From: Legionellales bacterium
GTDB lineage: Bacteria > Pseudomonadota > Gammaproteobacteria > Legionellales > Legionellaceae
NCBI GenBank assembly: GCA_027449905.1
Contig: DAIDKT010000024.1
Location: 1 to 40,629, forward strand
DNA length: 40,629 bases
Direction of reading: 5' to 3'
Positions 30,762 to 38,994 of the stretch are shown one piece after another (within the stretch, counting starts at the first letter, position 1; every line of letters begins with the position of its first letter). The notes beneath the pieces are model-generated. The model made no database searches and was not told where the DNA came from. It saw only the letters and a program-made list of their open reading frames with translations. Made by a program: the position numbers and the translations under genes.

Positions 30762-32048
30762 TCATAACCGGATATCACTCGCATCAGGCGGTAATATATA
30801 TTTTATATCATATAAAATATGATTTTCTTTACCAAACTGACGAATTTGTTCTGCACCCATGTCTTTAAACTGTTGGTGAGCGACAGCTAAAATAATACCA
30901 TCGTACTCGTTGCAGCGTGGATAGTCAATTATTGTGATACCATATGCCGCCTGAGCTGTTTCTGGATTGACCCAAGGATCATATACTTCGGTCATGGCAT
31001 TAAAGCTATTTAATTCATTCATCATATCAATGACTTTGGTATTCCGCAGATCAGGACAATTTTCCTTAAAGGTTAATCCCATAATAAGAATGCGCGAACC
31101 ATCAATATGAATCCGTTTTTTTAATAGTGTTTTGATAAATTGAGACGTAATATAAAACGCCATTTGATCGTTTAAACGCCTTCCGGCAAGGATAATCTCC
31201 GGATGATAACCCACCGCTTCGGCTTTCTGTGTTAAATAGTAAGGATCGACCCCAATACAATGCCCCCCGACTAACCCTGGTCGAAAAGAGACAAAATTCC
31301 ATTTGGTTTCAGCAGCTATTAAGACTTCTTCTGTATCAATGGCTAATTTATTAAAAATAATAGCTAATTCATTGATCAGAGCAATATTCAGATCTCGTTG
31401 GGTGTTTTCAATGACTTTAGCTGCCTCAGCGACTTTGATGCTCGAGACCTTATGCGTACCAGCTATGATGATTTCTTGATACAGGCTATCAACGAGTTCT
31501 GCTACTTCAGGGGTAGATCCGGACGTGATTTTTTTGATGGTGGTCAAACGGTGTGTTGCATCCCCTGGGTTCATACGCTCTGGACTATAACCTACAAAAA
31601 AATGTTGATTAAATATTAAACTCGAATATTTTTCTAGGTTAGGCACACAAATTTCTTCAATTGCGCCTGGGTATACGGTTGATTCAAAGATCACGAGATC
31701 ATCTTGTTTAAGATAGGGGCCAAGCATGGTACACGCCTGAGTTAACAAAGAAAAATCAGGTTTTTTAAAACAATCAATGGGAGTCGGAACGGTGACAATG
31801 TAAATATCACAGTCAGCTAAATAGGATAAATTGTGGGTGAAATAGACCAATTTAGCTGCCTTTAATTCAGTGGCGGTGACCTGCAAGGTTTGATCATCAC
31901 CTTGCTTGAGGGCTGCTATCCTTTGCTGATCTAAATCATAGGCAAGTACAGGTCTAATTTTACCAAATTCAATCGCTAACGGTAAACCAACATATCCCAA
32001 GCCAATGATAGCTAATTTTTTATCAGCCAGTGGCGACCCTTGTGTCAT
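30762..32048 (-). CDS. tviB: UDP-N-acetyl-D-hexosamine 6-dehydrogenase (WbpO/TviB-like)
   Basis: The protein of about 428 residues belongs to the UDP-sugar dehydrogenase family in its WbpO/TviB branch. [14 protein letters not shown] marks the NAD-binding domain. VPTPID, ESTVYPG and [10 protein letters not shown] follow. [12 protein letters not shown] carries the catalytic Cys (about residue 264), and [14 protein letters not shown] the C-terminal domain. It oxidises UDP-GlcNAc or UDP-GalNAc to the uronate with two NAD. This complete active site contrasts with the relative at 22272-23723. An AAGGGA ribosome binding site sits 9 bases before the ATG at 32048; the ATG at 32054 is too close to it. 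Confidence 0.9.
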   Translation of the reverse strand: MTQGSPLADKKLAIIGLGYVGLPLAIEFGKIRPVLAYDLDQQRIAALKQGDDQTLQVTATELKAAKLVYFTHNLSYLADCDIYIVTVPTPIDCFKKPDFSLLTQACTMLGPYLKQDDLVIFESTVYPGAIEEICVPNLEKYSSLIFNQHFFVGYSPERMNPGDATHRLTTIKKITSGSTPEVAELVDSLYQEIIIAGTHKVSSIKVAEAAKVIENTQRDLNIALINELAIIFNKLAIDTEEVLIAAETKWNFVSFRPGLVGGHCIGVDPYYLTQKAEAVGYHPEIILAGRRLNDQMAFYITSQFIKTLLKKRIHIDGSRILIMGLTFKENCPDLRNTKVIDMMNELNSFNAMTEVYDPWVNPETAQAAYGITIIDYPRCNEYDGIILAVAHQQFKDMGAEQIRQFGKENHILYDIKYILPPDASDIRL

Positions 32049-32074
32049 ATACATCGTCCCTTAGATAACCGTTG

Positions 32075-32791
32075 CTACAAATCAAAGCCAGCAGCCACCG
32101 CATCCTGATAAAACATGTTAACTGTATCTTGAGAGTATTGTTCTAAATTATATCCAATTAAATTCAATTTTTTTATCATATCGTGTGTAACCGTAATGAT
32201 ATGACAACCAATCTCGTCGGCTTGAAAAATATTTAAAAGCTCTCTTGGACTCGCCCAGATTAGTTCGGCGGCTGGGGCTATTTTTAATAGCTCGACAGCG
32301 GCAGCCATTAAGGGTAATGGATCACGTCCAGTATCTGCGATCCGTCCTGCAAAAACTGATATATAGCTCGGGACATAGGGATCTAGTGAATTCACTACAT
32401 CTCGAACTTGACTGAGTGTCATGATGGCGGTGATATTGAGCTTAATTTCTTTAGCGGCTAGTTTTTTAATGAGGGCATAACTTGGCACTTGTTTTGTGTT
32501 GGTTACCGGTATTTTAATATACACATTGCTGCCCCAACTCGCTATTTCATGGGCTTGGCGCTCCATTGCATCAAAATCATCTGAGAACACTTCAAAGGAA
32601 ACAGATTTTGTTTTAATTTCACTTAATACATCCAACGCAAATGCTTTATAGTCAAGAATACCTGCTTTGTGCATTAAAGTTGGATTGGTCGTTAAGCCTT
32701 GAACAAAAGATTTGGCATTCATTTCAAACATGCCGGCTTTATCTGCGCCGTCAGCAAAAATTTTGACTTTTAATTGATCAATTGATTTCAT
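32075..32791 (-). CDS. transaldolase / fructose-6-phosphate aldolase-like enzyme
   Basis: The protein of about 238 residues is a small class I aldolase of the transaldolase family. Near the N-terminus FADGAD and GLTTNPTLMHKAG form the family phosphate/substrate motif. YIKIPVT holds the Schiff-base Lys at residue 93. The length is closer to FSA/TalC-type short transaldolases than to TalB. It would move or add a three-carbon unit to make a keto-sugar phosphate such as sedoheptulose-7-phosphate. It overlaps the GmhB-like gene by 14 bases, so supply of a heptulose to the isomerase is a natural hypothesis. A GGGAGAG ribosome binding site precedes the ATG at 32791. Confidence 0.85.
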   Translation of the reverse strand: MKSIDQLKVKIFADGADKAGMFEMNAKSFVQGLTTNPTLMHKAGILDYKAFALDVLSEIKTKSVSFEVFSDDFDAMERQAHEIASWGSNVYIKIPVTNTKQVPSYALIKKLAAKEIKLNITAIMTLSQVRDVVNSLDPYVPSYISVFAGRIADTGRDPLPLMAAAVELLKIAPAAELIWASPRELLNIFQADEIGCHIITVTHDMIKKLNLIGYNLEQYSQDTVNMFYQDAVAAGFDL

Positions 32792-33338
32792 CACTTGTTT
32801 CTCTCCCTAAAATAATATGTGTAGCTTCCTTGAGTGTATGGACACGAAAATTCATTGTGCTGGGTTGTTTTTCAGCATATCCATAATCAATAAAAATAGT
32901 TTGACAACCAGCATTTTGACCCGCTTCAACATCTCGCCATCGGTCTCCTATCATATAGCTTTGTGATAAATCAATTTGATGCTTTCGCGCGGCTGCGATC
33001 AGCTGGCCAGGAGCTGGCTTACGACAGGCGCAATGATCTTCGTCAACATGGTAACACACGCTAAACTCATCTATAGGTAAATGAGTACCCAGGTAAGCAT
33101 GTATTTCTTCCACCGATTGTTGCGTGGTTGTTTGACGCGCCACATCCGGTTGATTGGTAACAACAATGAGTAAATACCCTATATCGGATAACAGCGCTAA
33201 GGCCTCAGGTACATCTGGTAGAATCTCTACTTCGGCGAGGCTTGCTGGGGCATAAGGTTTACCATGGCGCACGATGGATTGATTAATCACCCCATCTCTA
33301 TCTAAAAAGACGGCCCGTTTTGTTGGCTTAAATGGCAC
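32778..33338 (-). CDS. gmhB: HAD-family heptose-bisphosphate phosphatase (GmhB-like)
   Basis: The protein of about 186 residues is a HAD-IIIA phosphatase. The nucleophile motif is FLDRDGVIN, and VTNQPD gives motif II. The zinc-loop C-x-H...C-x-C (CYHVDEDHCACRKP) is characteristic of GmhB. MIGDRWRDVEAG gives the last acidic motif. GmhB removes the C7 phosphate from heptose-1,7-bisphosphate between the kinase and nucleotidyltransferase steps. The frame can begin at a TTG at 33344, but AGAGG lies 6 bases before a GTG at 33338, which is preferred. It overlaps both neighbours. Confidence 0.88.
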   Translation of the reverse strand: MPFKPTKRAVFLDRDGVINQSIVRHGKPYAPASLAEVEILPDVPEALALLSDIGYLLIVVTNQPDVARQTTTQQSVEEIHAYLGTHLPIDEFSVCYHVDEDHCACRKPAPGQLIAAARKHQIDLSQSYMIGDRWRDVEAGQNAGCQTIFIDYGYAEKQPSTMNFRVHTLKEATHIILGRETSDEIN

Positions 33339-33936
33339 AGCCAACCTCTGACTCCCATTTCGTTTGATTTGCTTTTAATTTAGGATGAGATACCAATAAA
33401 TGCCAAATCACTGCTTGAAACGCTTCGGAATGAGGGGTGATATTTTCAGGGTTCACGGTGGGAATGATGACACAAGCATCCGCAACTTGCGCGGTATAAC
33501 CACCATCGCGTCCAAGGATACCCGTTACTTTAGCTCGGATTGATTTCGCATATTGCAGGGCCATGACTAAATTTGGACTGATGTTTTTATCTAAACTCCC
33601 ACCGCCGACTGACAAGACAAAAATAGCATCGTTGGGATTTAATTTACTGGTTTTAAGCCATTGAACAAAGATGCTGGCCCATCCTTCATCATTAGTGCGT
33701 GCCGTTAACTCTGAAACATTATCGGTTGGGGCATAGGCTTCTATTCCGACAATTTTACGAAAATCATTGACCGCGTGCGAGCAGTTTCCTGCACTACCAC
33801 CGACACCCAAGAAAAATAATCGACCCTCGTTTTCCTTGATTTTAGCCAACAGAATCGCTATTTTTTCAATCGATTCTACATCAATTTTTTTCAAAATTTC
33901 AATAGATTCACTAAGATGTTGTTGAGTGTATGTCAT
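33328..33936 (-). CDS. gmhA: SIS-domain phosphoheptose isomerase (GmhA-like)
   Basis: The protein of about 202 residues has a single SIS domain. It has FFLGVGGSAGNCSHAVNDFRK, the GGSAGN..H..NDF region of sedoheptulose-7-phosphate isomerases, then SVGGGS and GRDGGYTA. An E.FQ..IWH segment near the C-terminus carries the family's active-site residues. GmhA converts sedoheptulose-7-phosphate to D-glycero-D-manno-heptose-7-phosphate. The ATG at 33936, with AAGGA 8 bases upstream, is preferred over a longer form from 33978. It is the first gene of the long minus-strand cluster, so the cluster promoter should lie in 33937-34212. Confidence 0.85.
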   Translation of the reverse strand: MTYTQQHLSESIEILKKIDVESIEKIAILLAKIKENEGRLFFLGVGGSAGNCSHAVNDFRKIVGIEAYAPTDNVSELTARTNDEGWASIFVQWLKTSKLNPNDAIFVLSVGGGSLDKNISPNLVMALQYAKSIRAKVTGILGRDGGYTAQVADACVIIPTVNPENITPHSEAFQAVIWHLLVSHPKLKANQTKWESEVGCAI

Positions 33937-34212
33937 GCGGAATGTCCTTATTCGTTTGACCGTTTGCCTTATCTCCACTTTTTACTAAATGGTGTTGTTG
34001 CAAGCGGTCTATTCATCAATTCTATTTTTAACTGGGAAACTTATATCATGAATTTAGTACGATAGGAACCAGGGAGCGTCCCAAAATTAGATGTCAGCAT
34101 GCAAGATGTTCGCCAAAAGACAATATTTGGTTAAACCCACAGCAAAATATGCCTTTTACCCAGGATGGTAACTCATTCTTAACATAGAGTAGGATCTCAA
34201 ATTGATTGGATT
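33937..34212. other. intergenic region, presumed promoter of the minus-strand glycan cluster
   Basis: This 276-base stretch lies between the efflux lipoprotein stop and the GmhA start, both on the minus strand. It is A/T-rich and should hold the promoter for the cluster. Only weak -10-like sequences (TAGAAT, TAGTAA) were seen, without a well-placed -35. No intrinsic terminator with a T-run was found for the efflux operon, and no gene is supported. Confidence 0.35.
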
Positions 34213-35610
34213 TCAGCGTACTTCAGAGTGGGGCGGTTGAGCATCAATACACCCATACCCTGCGGCCAAATCTTGATACAAATGGACAATTGTCATCAAT
34301 TGATCAAGCTTATGTTCATTTACTTTTATTTTGATTTTATCGAGCCGCACTTTTTCATCCAATAAATCCAAATAACTCATGATGCCATTTTTATACAGTT
34401 GTTGATTTAACTGATAAGACGCCGCGTATTGTTTTTCAGCCACCACCGTGTGTGCCAATCTCTCACTAAAATACTCATGCGCAGCCAGATCATCGTTTAC
34501 CTCACGCAGTACCCGGCGCAAAGTATCCTGGTAGCGAAAATAAGAAGCCTTACTCAGTGCTTTGGCTTTGTCCCACTCCCCGAGTGTTGATAAAGTGAGG
34601 ATCGGGGCTTGGAGTAAAGCTTGATTAAAATGAACCGGCAAGCCGAGCGTACCCCCATTTGGCACTGTCGCAATATCCCCGCGTGCCAGACTTAGTTGAA
34701 TACTGGGTAAAAAATGACTAAAAGCAATCTCCACCCCGGCATTTGCTGCTTTTAATGCTTGTGTTGCTTGCATCATATCGGGACGACTTTCAAGCACTTG
34801 AATGGGTAGTGTACCAACCACCAACCGCTGGGTGTCGAGATGACTAAATGGGTACGTTTCAGGCAAGTCATGGGGGTTTTGATTGAGCAAATAGCGAATG
34901 GCATTTTGGTGAATGACGATATTTTTTCTGATGATCATTTCCTGAGATTGTACAGTACTTAAACTACTTTTCAGTTTGTCTAAATCAATCGCTGCTGACA
35001 ACCCGCCGTGATACGCTGCTTGATAAATCTTGATAGATTGACTTAAATCGAGCTCGACTTGTTGAAGCAAACTTAAGCGCTCTTTTTGGGCCAGATAACC
35101 AAAATAATTGATCGCGATTTGTGTGATGACGGTTAATTTAACCGTGTCACGCATATTTCGTGTGATCCGCAACTCATATTTAGCCCGCTGTTGTTCTTTA
35201 ATTTGGCTCAATATATTCAATGTATAGGTAGGAATGGCCGTCACAATCACCCCTGGATAACCTAAATATGGGAATGAGGAGTAACCGACATTACTGCCGA
35301 TGCTTGGAATCCAATTCAATTTTATTCGCTTTAATTCACCTTGCGCTGCTTCAATATTTGCCCTGGCGACCTGAATATTGTTATTTTGTTGAAGACCTGT
35401 TGCAATTAAATTTTCCAACATCGGATCATGAAAACGCGTCCACCAAACAAAACAGGCGGGATTAACCTGACTCGCAACAAAACGCTTATCGTGCTCATGC
35501 CAGTTATCAGGTACTTGAATAGGCCCTTTGGGTTTAAATCTGGTGTTTAATGAACACGATACCGTGAACAAGCTGAGGATGATGACCATCATCCATATTT
35601 TTTTGAACAA
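34213..35610 (-). CDS. outer membrane efflux lipoprotein (OprM/NodT family)
   Basis: The 465-residue outer-membrane factor has a lipoprotein signal peptide: a hydrophobic stretch ending FTVSC, with lipid-anchored Cys19. The body has two OEP repeats with long helices. Typical features are W-W-x-x-F-x-D-P near residue 56, R-P-D-M near 280, and Y-x-x-G-x-x-S-Y-L-D-L-L-D near 420. It forms the TolC-like tunnel through the outer membrane for the efflux operon. The start is a TTG at 35610 with a strong GGGGAGAGGT ribosome binding site. The next ATG, at 35592, would shorten the signal peptide. It overlaps the upstream membrane gene by 22 bases. Confidence 0.87.
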   Translation of the reverse strand: MFKKIWMMVIILSLFTVSCSLNTRFKPKGPIQVPDNWHEHDKRFVASQVNPACFVWWTRFHDPMLENLIATGLQQNNNIQVARANIEAAQGELKRIKLNWIPSIGSNVGYSSFPYLGYPGVIVTAIPTYTLNILSQIKEQQRAKYELRITRNMRDTVKLTVITQIAINYFGYLAQKERLSLLQQVELDLSQSIKIYQAAYHGGLSAAIDLDKLKSSLSTVQSQEMIIRKNIVIHQNAIRYLLNQNPHDLPETYPFSHLDTQRLVVGTLPIQVLESRPDMMQATQALKAANAGVEIAFSHFLPSIQLSLARGDIATVPNGGTLGLPVHFNQALLQAPILTLSTLGEWDKAKALSKASYFRYQDTLRRVLREVNDDLAAHEYFSERLAHTVVAEKQYAASYQLNQQLYKNGIMSYLDLLDEKVRLDKIKIKVNEHKLDQLMTIVHLYQDLAAGYGCIDAQPPHSEVR

Positions 35611-36455
35611 ACCACCTCTCCCCGATCTTGATGTTGTTCTTGAATCATGTTTTCTAGAGCATCAAGTTGTGCTCTTGTTTCTGATATCAGCGTGGCCTGT
35701 CGAGATGATTCAGAGACAAACAGCTGACGTATATTATGATAAATTTGTTCTATACTCTCATAAAATGTATCTAAGGAATCAAAATATTGAGTTTGCACAT
35801 GATAATCATGCTTCACAACCAATAAAAATGACTGTAACTCTAAAAGACGAAGATTTAATTGTGCACTTAATTTCAAATAGTGACTATGACGGACAGGGGT
35901 ATTGGTTACAATTTCAAACAACTGTCCTAATTGACGAATGACCGTTTGTTGCAAATCAAAATAAAAATGATGGGTTAAATTACTCTTTTTGAAAATAAAA
36001 TACTCAAAAAAAACGCAAATCGCTAAGGCAAGAACCGTTGCTCGCGTATAATCAAAGAAAAAATTTATCGGCTCATATTGGTCAAGGGTATAATAATCTA
36101 AACCGAGCGCAGTTAAAGTCACCATAAAAATAGTCGGTGATACATAGTATTTCCCCAATGTAAAAAAAGCCATGAATACAATCACTGGGGCCACAAATAA
36201 AACAAACCCGACATCGAGTCGCATCAAAACCCACAAGAAATAAGAGAGTAACAGCCCAAACATCACGCCCCAAAAACGATGCACCGTTCGATGCAAGCTG
36301 GTTCCTGAGTCAAAGCCGGCATAGATCATCATCACGGAAAAACCTATCCATCCAGCATGGGTAAATTTTAAATAGCGTTGGATCATCAGTGTCGTCACAA
36401 AAATGATGCATATTTGAAATGCCCGGGTCGTTCGATAATCTATAGCCTTGAACAT
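35589..36455 (-). CDS. FUSC-like inner membrane protein, second half
   Basis: The 288-residue protein has about six hydrophobic segments in its first 160 residues and a helical cytoplasmic tail. The sequence HAGWIGFSVMMIYAGFDSGTSLHRTVHRFWG is the conserved FUSC-type loop in which TR- or HR-containing segments precede a helix. Such proteins (AaeB, fusaric acid resistance) export aromatic acids or other drugs with an HlyD-like adaptor. AaeB-type proteins are about 650 residues with two such halves in one chain. Here the halves are separate genes overlapping by 16 bases, and this is the second. Substrate unknown. Confidence 0.7.
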   Translation of the reverse strand: MFKAIDYRTTRAFQICIIFVTTLMIQRYLKFTHAGWIGFSVMMIYAGFDSGTSLHRTVHRFWGVMFGLLLSYFLWVLMRLDVGFVLFVAPVIVFMAFFTLGKYYVSPTIFMVTLTALGLDYYTLDQYEPINFFFDYTRATVLALAICVFFEYFIFKKSNLTHHFYFDLQQTVIRQLGQLFEIVTNTPVRHSHYLKLSAQLNLRLLELQSFLLVVKHDYHVQTQYFDSLDTFYESIEQIYHNIRQLFVSESSRQATLISETRAQLDALENMIQEQHQDRGEVVCSKKYG

Positions 36456-37345
36456 AATTTATTCCAAGTATTGACCAATTGATATAAAACCAAATACTGT
36501 TTGTTATCTAAATAAAATGTCTTTTCTTTTTTAATGGCATCTATAAATAAGGTCACATCCTCGATTAACTTTTGCAGATCAGCTGGCTTCATGTTCACCA
36601 GCTCACTTTGACCAACGCAACTGGCCATATGGAATTGATTGATTAACAAATTGATTTTCAAGATGCTAAAAATCGGAAATTTACGCGGCAACTTACTCGA
36701 AAAAGAAACCAGATAGCGAGTATGTCCTTGGACCAAGGAAAACTGAACGACTTGTTGCTGCGCAATCAAGCGACAATTTTCTCGGACCTCTTCCAACAAT
36801 AAAATAAATGCACGCAGCCACAAACGATAATAATAGCTAAGTGGAAATAAAATCAAGGCGGTCAAAATGATCGCCAAGGCGAACAGGGTAGTGATGCCGT
36901 TGTTGATCACCATATTGTCATTCATATTCAGCGTGGGGTATATCAACGAGTATGAGGCGAGACTTAAGATCACAGGAACAAATGGGAGCATCAACGCATT
37001 CCAGCGCAAGGTCGTCACGTATAAAGTGATGGTACCGAAGAAAACTGCTAAGATAAAAAATAATGGGTACGGTTTTAATATGTTGAAGATAAAAACCATC
37101 AGTGATGTACCCAACATCGTATAAATAAATCCGAGATATTTATCGTCTATCTGATCGAACATCACTTCAGCTGTCATGGCCGTAATCGGAATATAAAAAA
37201 AATAAAAGTACACGCTGGGAATTGTAATAAATATATTCACGCCAAACAGAATAAATAAGATATAAACGACTTTAACCCCATTCAAGCGATGAAGCCCATA
37301 TTGATCATATTTTTCAACGATGTGAATGAGCTTTGAGATAAACAT
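36440..37345 (-). CDS. FUSC-like inner membrane protein, first half
   Basis: The protein of about 301 residues has roughly six membrane segments, then a cytoplasmic helical region. It has ITAMTAEVMFDQIDDKYLGFIYTMLG in the place of the FUSC conserved loop. It is similar in layout, though not closely in sequence, to the next gene. The two probably form one transporter. The ATG at 37345 is chosen; a GTG four codons earlier lies in the same frame and neither has a clear ribosome binding site. Overlap with the adaptor gene upstream by about 30 bases suggests translational coupling. Confidence 0.65.
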   Translation of the reverse strand: MFISKLIHIVEKYDQYGLHRLNGVKVVYILFILFGVNIFITIPSVYFYFFYIPITAMTAEVMFDQIDDKYLGFIYTMLGTSLMVFIFNILKPYPLFFILAVFFGTITLYVTTLRWNALMLPFVPVILSLASYSLIYPTLNMNDNMVINNGITTLFALAIILTALILFPLSYYYRLWLRAFILLLEEVRENCRLIAQQQVVQFSLVQGHTRYLVSFSSKLPRKFPIFSILKINLLINQFHMASCVGQSELVNMKPADLQKLIEDVTLFIDAIKKEKTFYLDNKQYLVLYQLVNTWNKLCSRL

Positions 37346-38324
37346 AAGCACTCGCACCGGGTTGTAATGGATAGTTTGGATCAGGATCCTCGATCTCGAT
37401 TTCTATGGGTAAGCGCTGAGGAACAAAAATCCACTCATTTTGGCTGGTAATTTTTTGTTGCTGGGTTCTTTGGACCGTTTCTTGTCTATCTGCCGGCCAT
37501 ATCGTATTGGTAATGTGCCCATGAAAAATCTTATTAAAATAATACATCCGGAGCACGATATAAGCTTTATCACCTGGTCGAATACGACGCAAATCGGTTT
37601 CATTAAAATTTGCTTGAATCCACCAATGCGTATTGTCAACAAATGAAAATAATGGTGTTCTAATTTTAACTGGTGTACCAAGTGAAATATACAGATTATC
37701 AACGATGCCATCAGTTGGTGCGCGCACCACCGTTAAATTCAAATTAACCAACGCATTACCCATCACCGCCTTTAACGCTTTAACCAGCTTGTGCTGGGCA
37801 ACGATGCGTTGGTCTTCAATCGCGATTTGTTTTTGTAACGCATCTTTTTTCTTTTCACTGGATTGAACTTTATAATGCAATATTTTAACCTGTAAGGCAG
37901 GTACTGCCTGTCGAACATTGGCTGCATTTTTTAATTGATATTCTAATTTAGCTTTTTCATAATCAAACGTTGCCGCTTTCAATAAATCAGCGGTTTTGCA
38001 GGTTTCGCGCTCAATGACATGCAGCCCTTCAATCGCTTGTTCATATTTAGATTTGGCAAATTCATAAGCCAAGCGATAAGGTTCAGGATACACCTCGATT
38101 AATGGTTCTCCTTTTTTAACGACTTGACCATTTTTGACATAAATATGCGTGATATAACCTGACACATCAGCCGCAATCGGCGTAATATTTGTGACCACAA
38201 ACGCATTATTGGTAAATGGAATCAAATAGGAAAAAAGATGATAGGTCGCGATTAAAAAACCAGCCACAATCACAATAATCGGCAAATTAATCTCGTTTTT
38301 AGACACTTTAAAAATTTTTTGCAT
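37314..38324 (-). CDS. HlyD/EmrA-family membrane fusion protein
   Basis: The 336-residue periplasmic adaptor has a single N-terminal membrane anchor (residues 14-36). Next come the half-lipoyl segment ADVSGYITHIYVKNGQVVKKGEPL, a coiled-coil hairpin (about 80-185), the second half-lipoyl part VRAPTDGIVDNLYISLGTPV, and a beta-barrel domain. It joins the inner-membrane FUSC-like proteins to the outer-membrane lipoprotein. A GAAGAG ribosome binding site lies 7 bases before the ATG. It is the first gene of the efflux operon. A weak TTGCGC/TATGGT pair in 38340-38380 could be its promoter. Confidence 0.87.
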   Translation of the reverse strand: MQKIFKVSKNEINLPIIVIVAGFLIATYHLFSYLIPFTNNAFVVTNITPIAADVSGYITHIYVKNGQVVKKGEPLIEVYPEPYRLAYEFAKSKYEQAIEGLHVIERETCKTADLLKAATFDYEKAKLEYQLKNAANVRQAVPALQVKILHYKVQSSEKKKDALQKQIAIEDQRIVAQHKLVKALKAVMGNALVNLNLTVVRAPTDGIVDNLYISLGTPVKIRTPLFSFVDNTHWWIQANFNETDLRRIRPGDKAYIVLRMYYFNKIFHGHITNTIWPADRQETVQRTQQQKITSQNEWIFVPQRLPIEIEIEDPDPNYPLQPGASAYVYLKAHSHR

Positions 38325-38399
38325 GCATTACTCTTCACGATAGATCATTATTACCATAACTGACTCGGATAAAACGCGCAATTATTTTAACCCACAGGT

Positions 38400-38543
38400 C
38401 TTAGTACACGACAAAAAATTAAATGTTCATGGTTTGTCGTCCCCGCGCAGGCGGGGATCCATCCTGCTATTGGCCTCATACCAAATTCACAATAGATTCC
38501 CGCCTGCGCGGGAAAGACAACTCCATTTTTGTCGTGTACTAAG
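38400..38543. repeat. 144-bp MITE with 18-bp ends and 9-bp target duplication
   Basis: The ends CTTAGTACACGACAAAAA (38400-38417) and its exact complement (38526-38543) are perfect 18-base inverted repeats. Both outside flanks are CCCACAGGT (38391-38399 and 38544-38552), a 9-base target duplication. A second dyad lies inside: CCCGCGCAGGCGGG near 38441-38456 pairs with CCCGCCTGCGCGGG near 38500-38513. There is no open frame. A 9-bp duplication is usual for IS1 and for some IS4-group elements. An IS4-family relic lies at the other end of the window, but a link is only a guess. Confidence 0.8.
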
Positions 38544-38596
38544 CCCACAGGTTCCTAGAGGATTGACAGGGCAATACTCATATAGACAGATAAAAC

Positions 38597-38661
38597 GTAT
38601 CTCCCCAGCGCGTCATCCTGAAAGCGGCGTAGCCGCTTGAAGGATCTCCTGAATGTGGCAC
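38597..38661. repeat. left part of a palindromic repeat flanking the IS66/GIY-YIG segment
   Basis: Bases 38615-38661 are the exact inverted copy of 40447-40493 (47 of 47). The segment contains its own small dyad AAGCGGCGTAGCCGCTT. It is preceded at 38597 by GTATCTCCCCAG, which matches the end GTAACTCCCCAG of the MITE at 10104 at 11 of 12 positions. It therefore looks like the left half of a related MITE. Confidence 0.65.
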
Positions 38662-38675
38662 AATCTTTTTATTAC

Positions 38676-38966
38676 TCAGGATAAGGATTGATACAGATCA
38701 TCCCATTGAGGATTTAAAGTATTAATCAAAGCATCCTTTCTTTTTCGAGTCCATCCTTTGAGTTGTTTCTCGGGTCGAATCGCATCAACGATATTTGTAC
38801 ACGCTTCATAATAAACTAAGCGGTCAACATTATATTTCTGAGTAAAGCCCTTAACCAGCTTGGCTTTATGCTGGTAGATTCGGCGTATCAAATCAGTAGT
38901 GACGCCCATGTATAAAACGTTGTTGTGCTTATTGGTTAAAAGATAAACGTATGATTCTGTGTGCAT
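38676..38966 (-). CDS. GIY-YIG nuclease domain protein
   Basis: The 96-residue protein consists of one GIY-YIG domain of the small UPF0213/UvrC-like type. It has YVYLLTNKHNNVLYMGVT for the GIY...YIG strands, then a conserved Arg in DLIRRIYQHK. EKQLKGW holds the metal-binding Glu. These small proteins are common in bacteria; cellular role is mostly unknown, and many lie near mobile DNA. The ATG at 38966 has AAGGAAG 7 bases upstream. It is 28 bases after the IS66 transposase on the same strand and inside the same inverted-repeat pair, so it may travel as a passenger. Confidence 0.82.
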   Translation of the reverse strand: MHTESYVYLLTNKHNNVLYMGVTTDLIRRIYQHKAKLVKGFTQKYNVDRLVYYEACTNIVDAIRPEKQLKGWTRKRKDALINTLNPQWDDLYQSLS

Positions 38967-38994
38967 AATCGCTTCCTTGCTGATTTGGATAAAA

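Noticed and set aside
35528..35941. 137-codon plus-strand open frame
   Set aside because: Antisense to the efflux lipoprotein and FUSC-like genes, both with clear families.
38434..38640. 68-codon plus-strand open frame
   Set aside because: Runs through the MITE and the left palindromic arm, which are repeat DNA.
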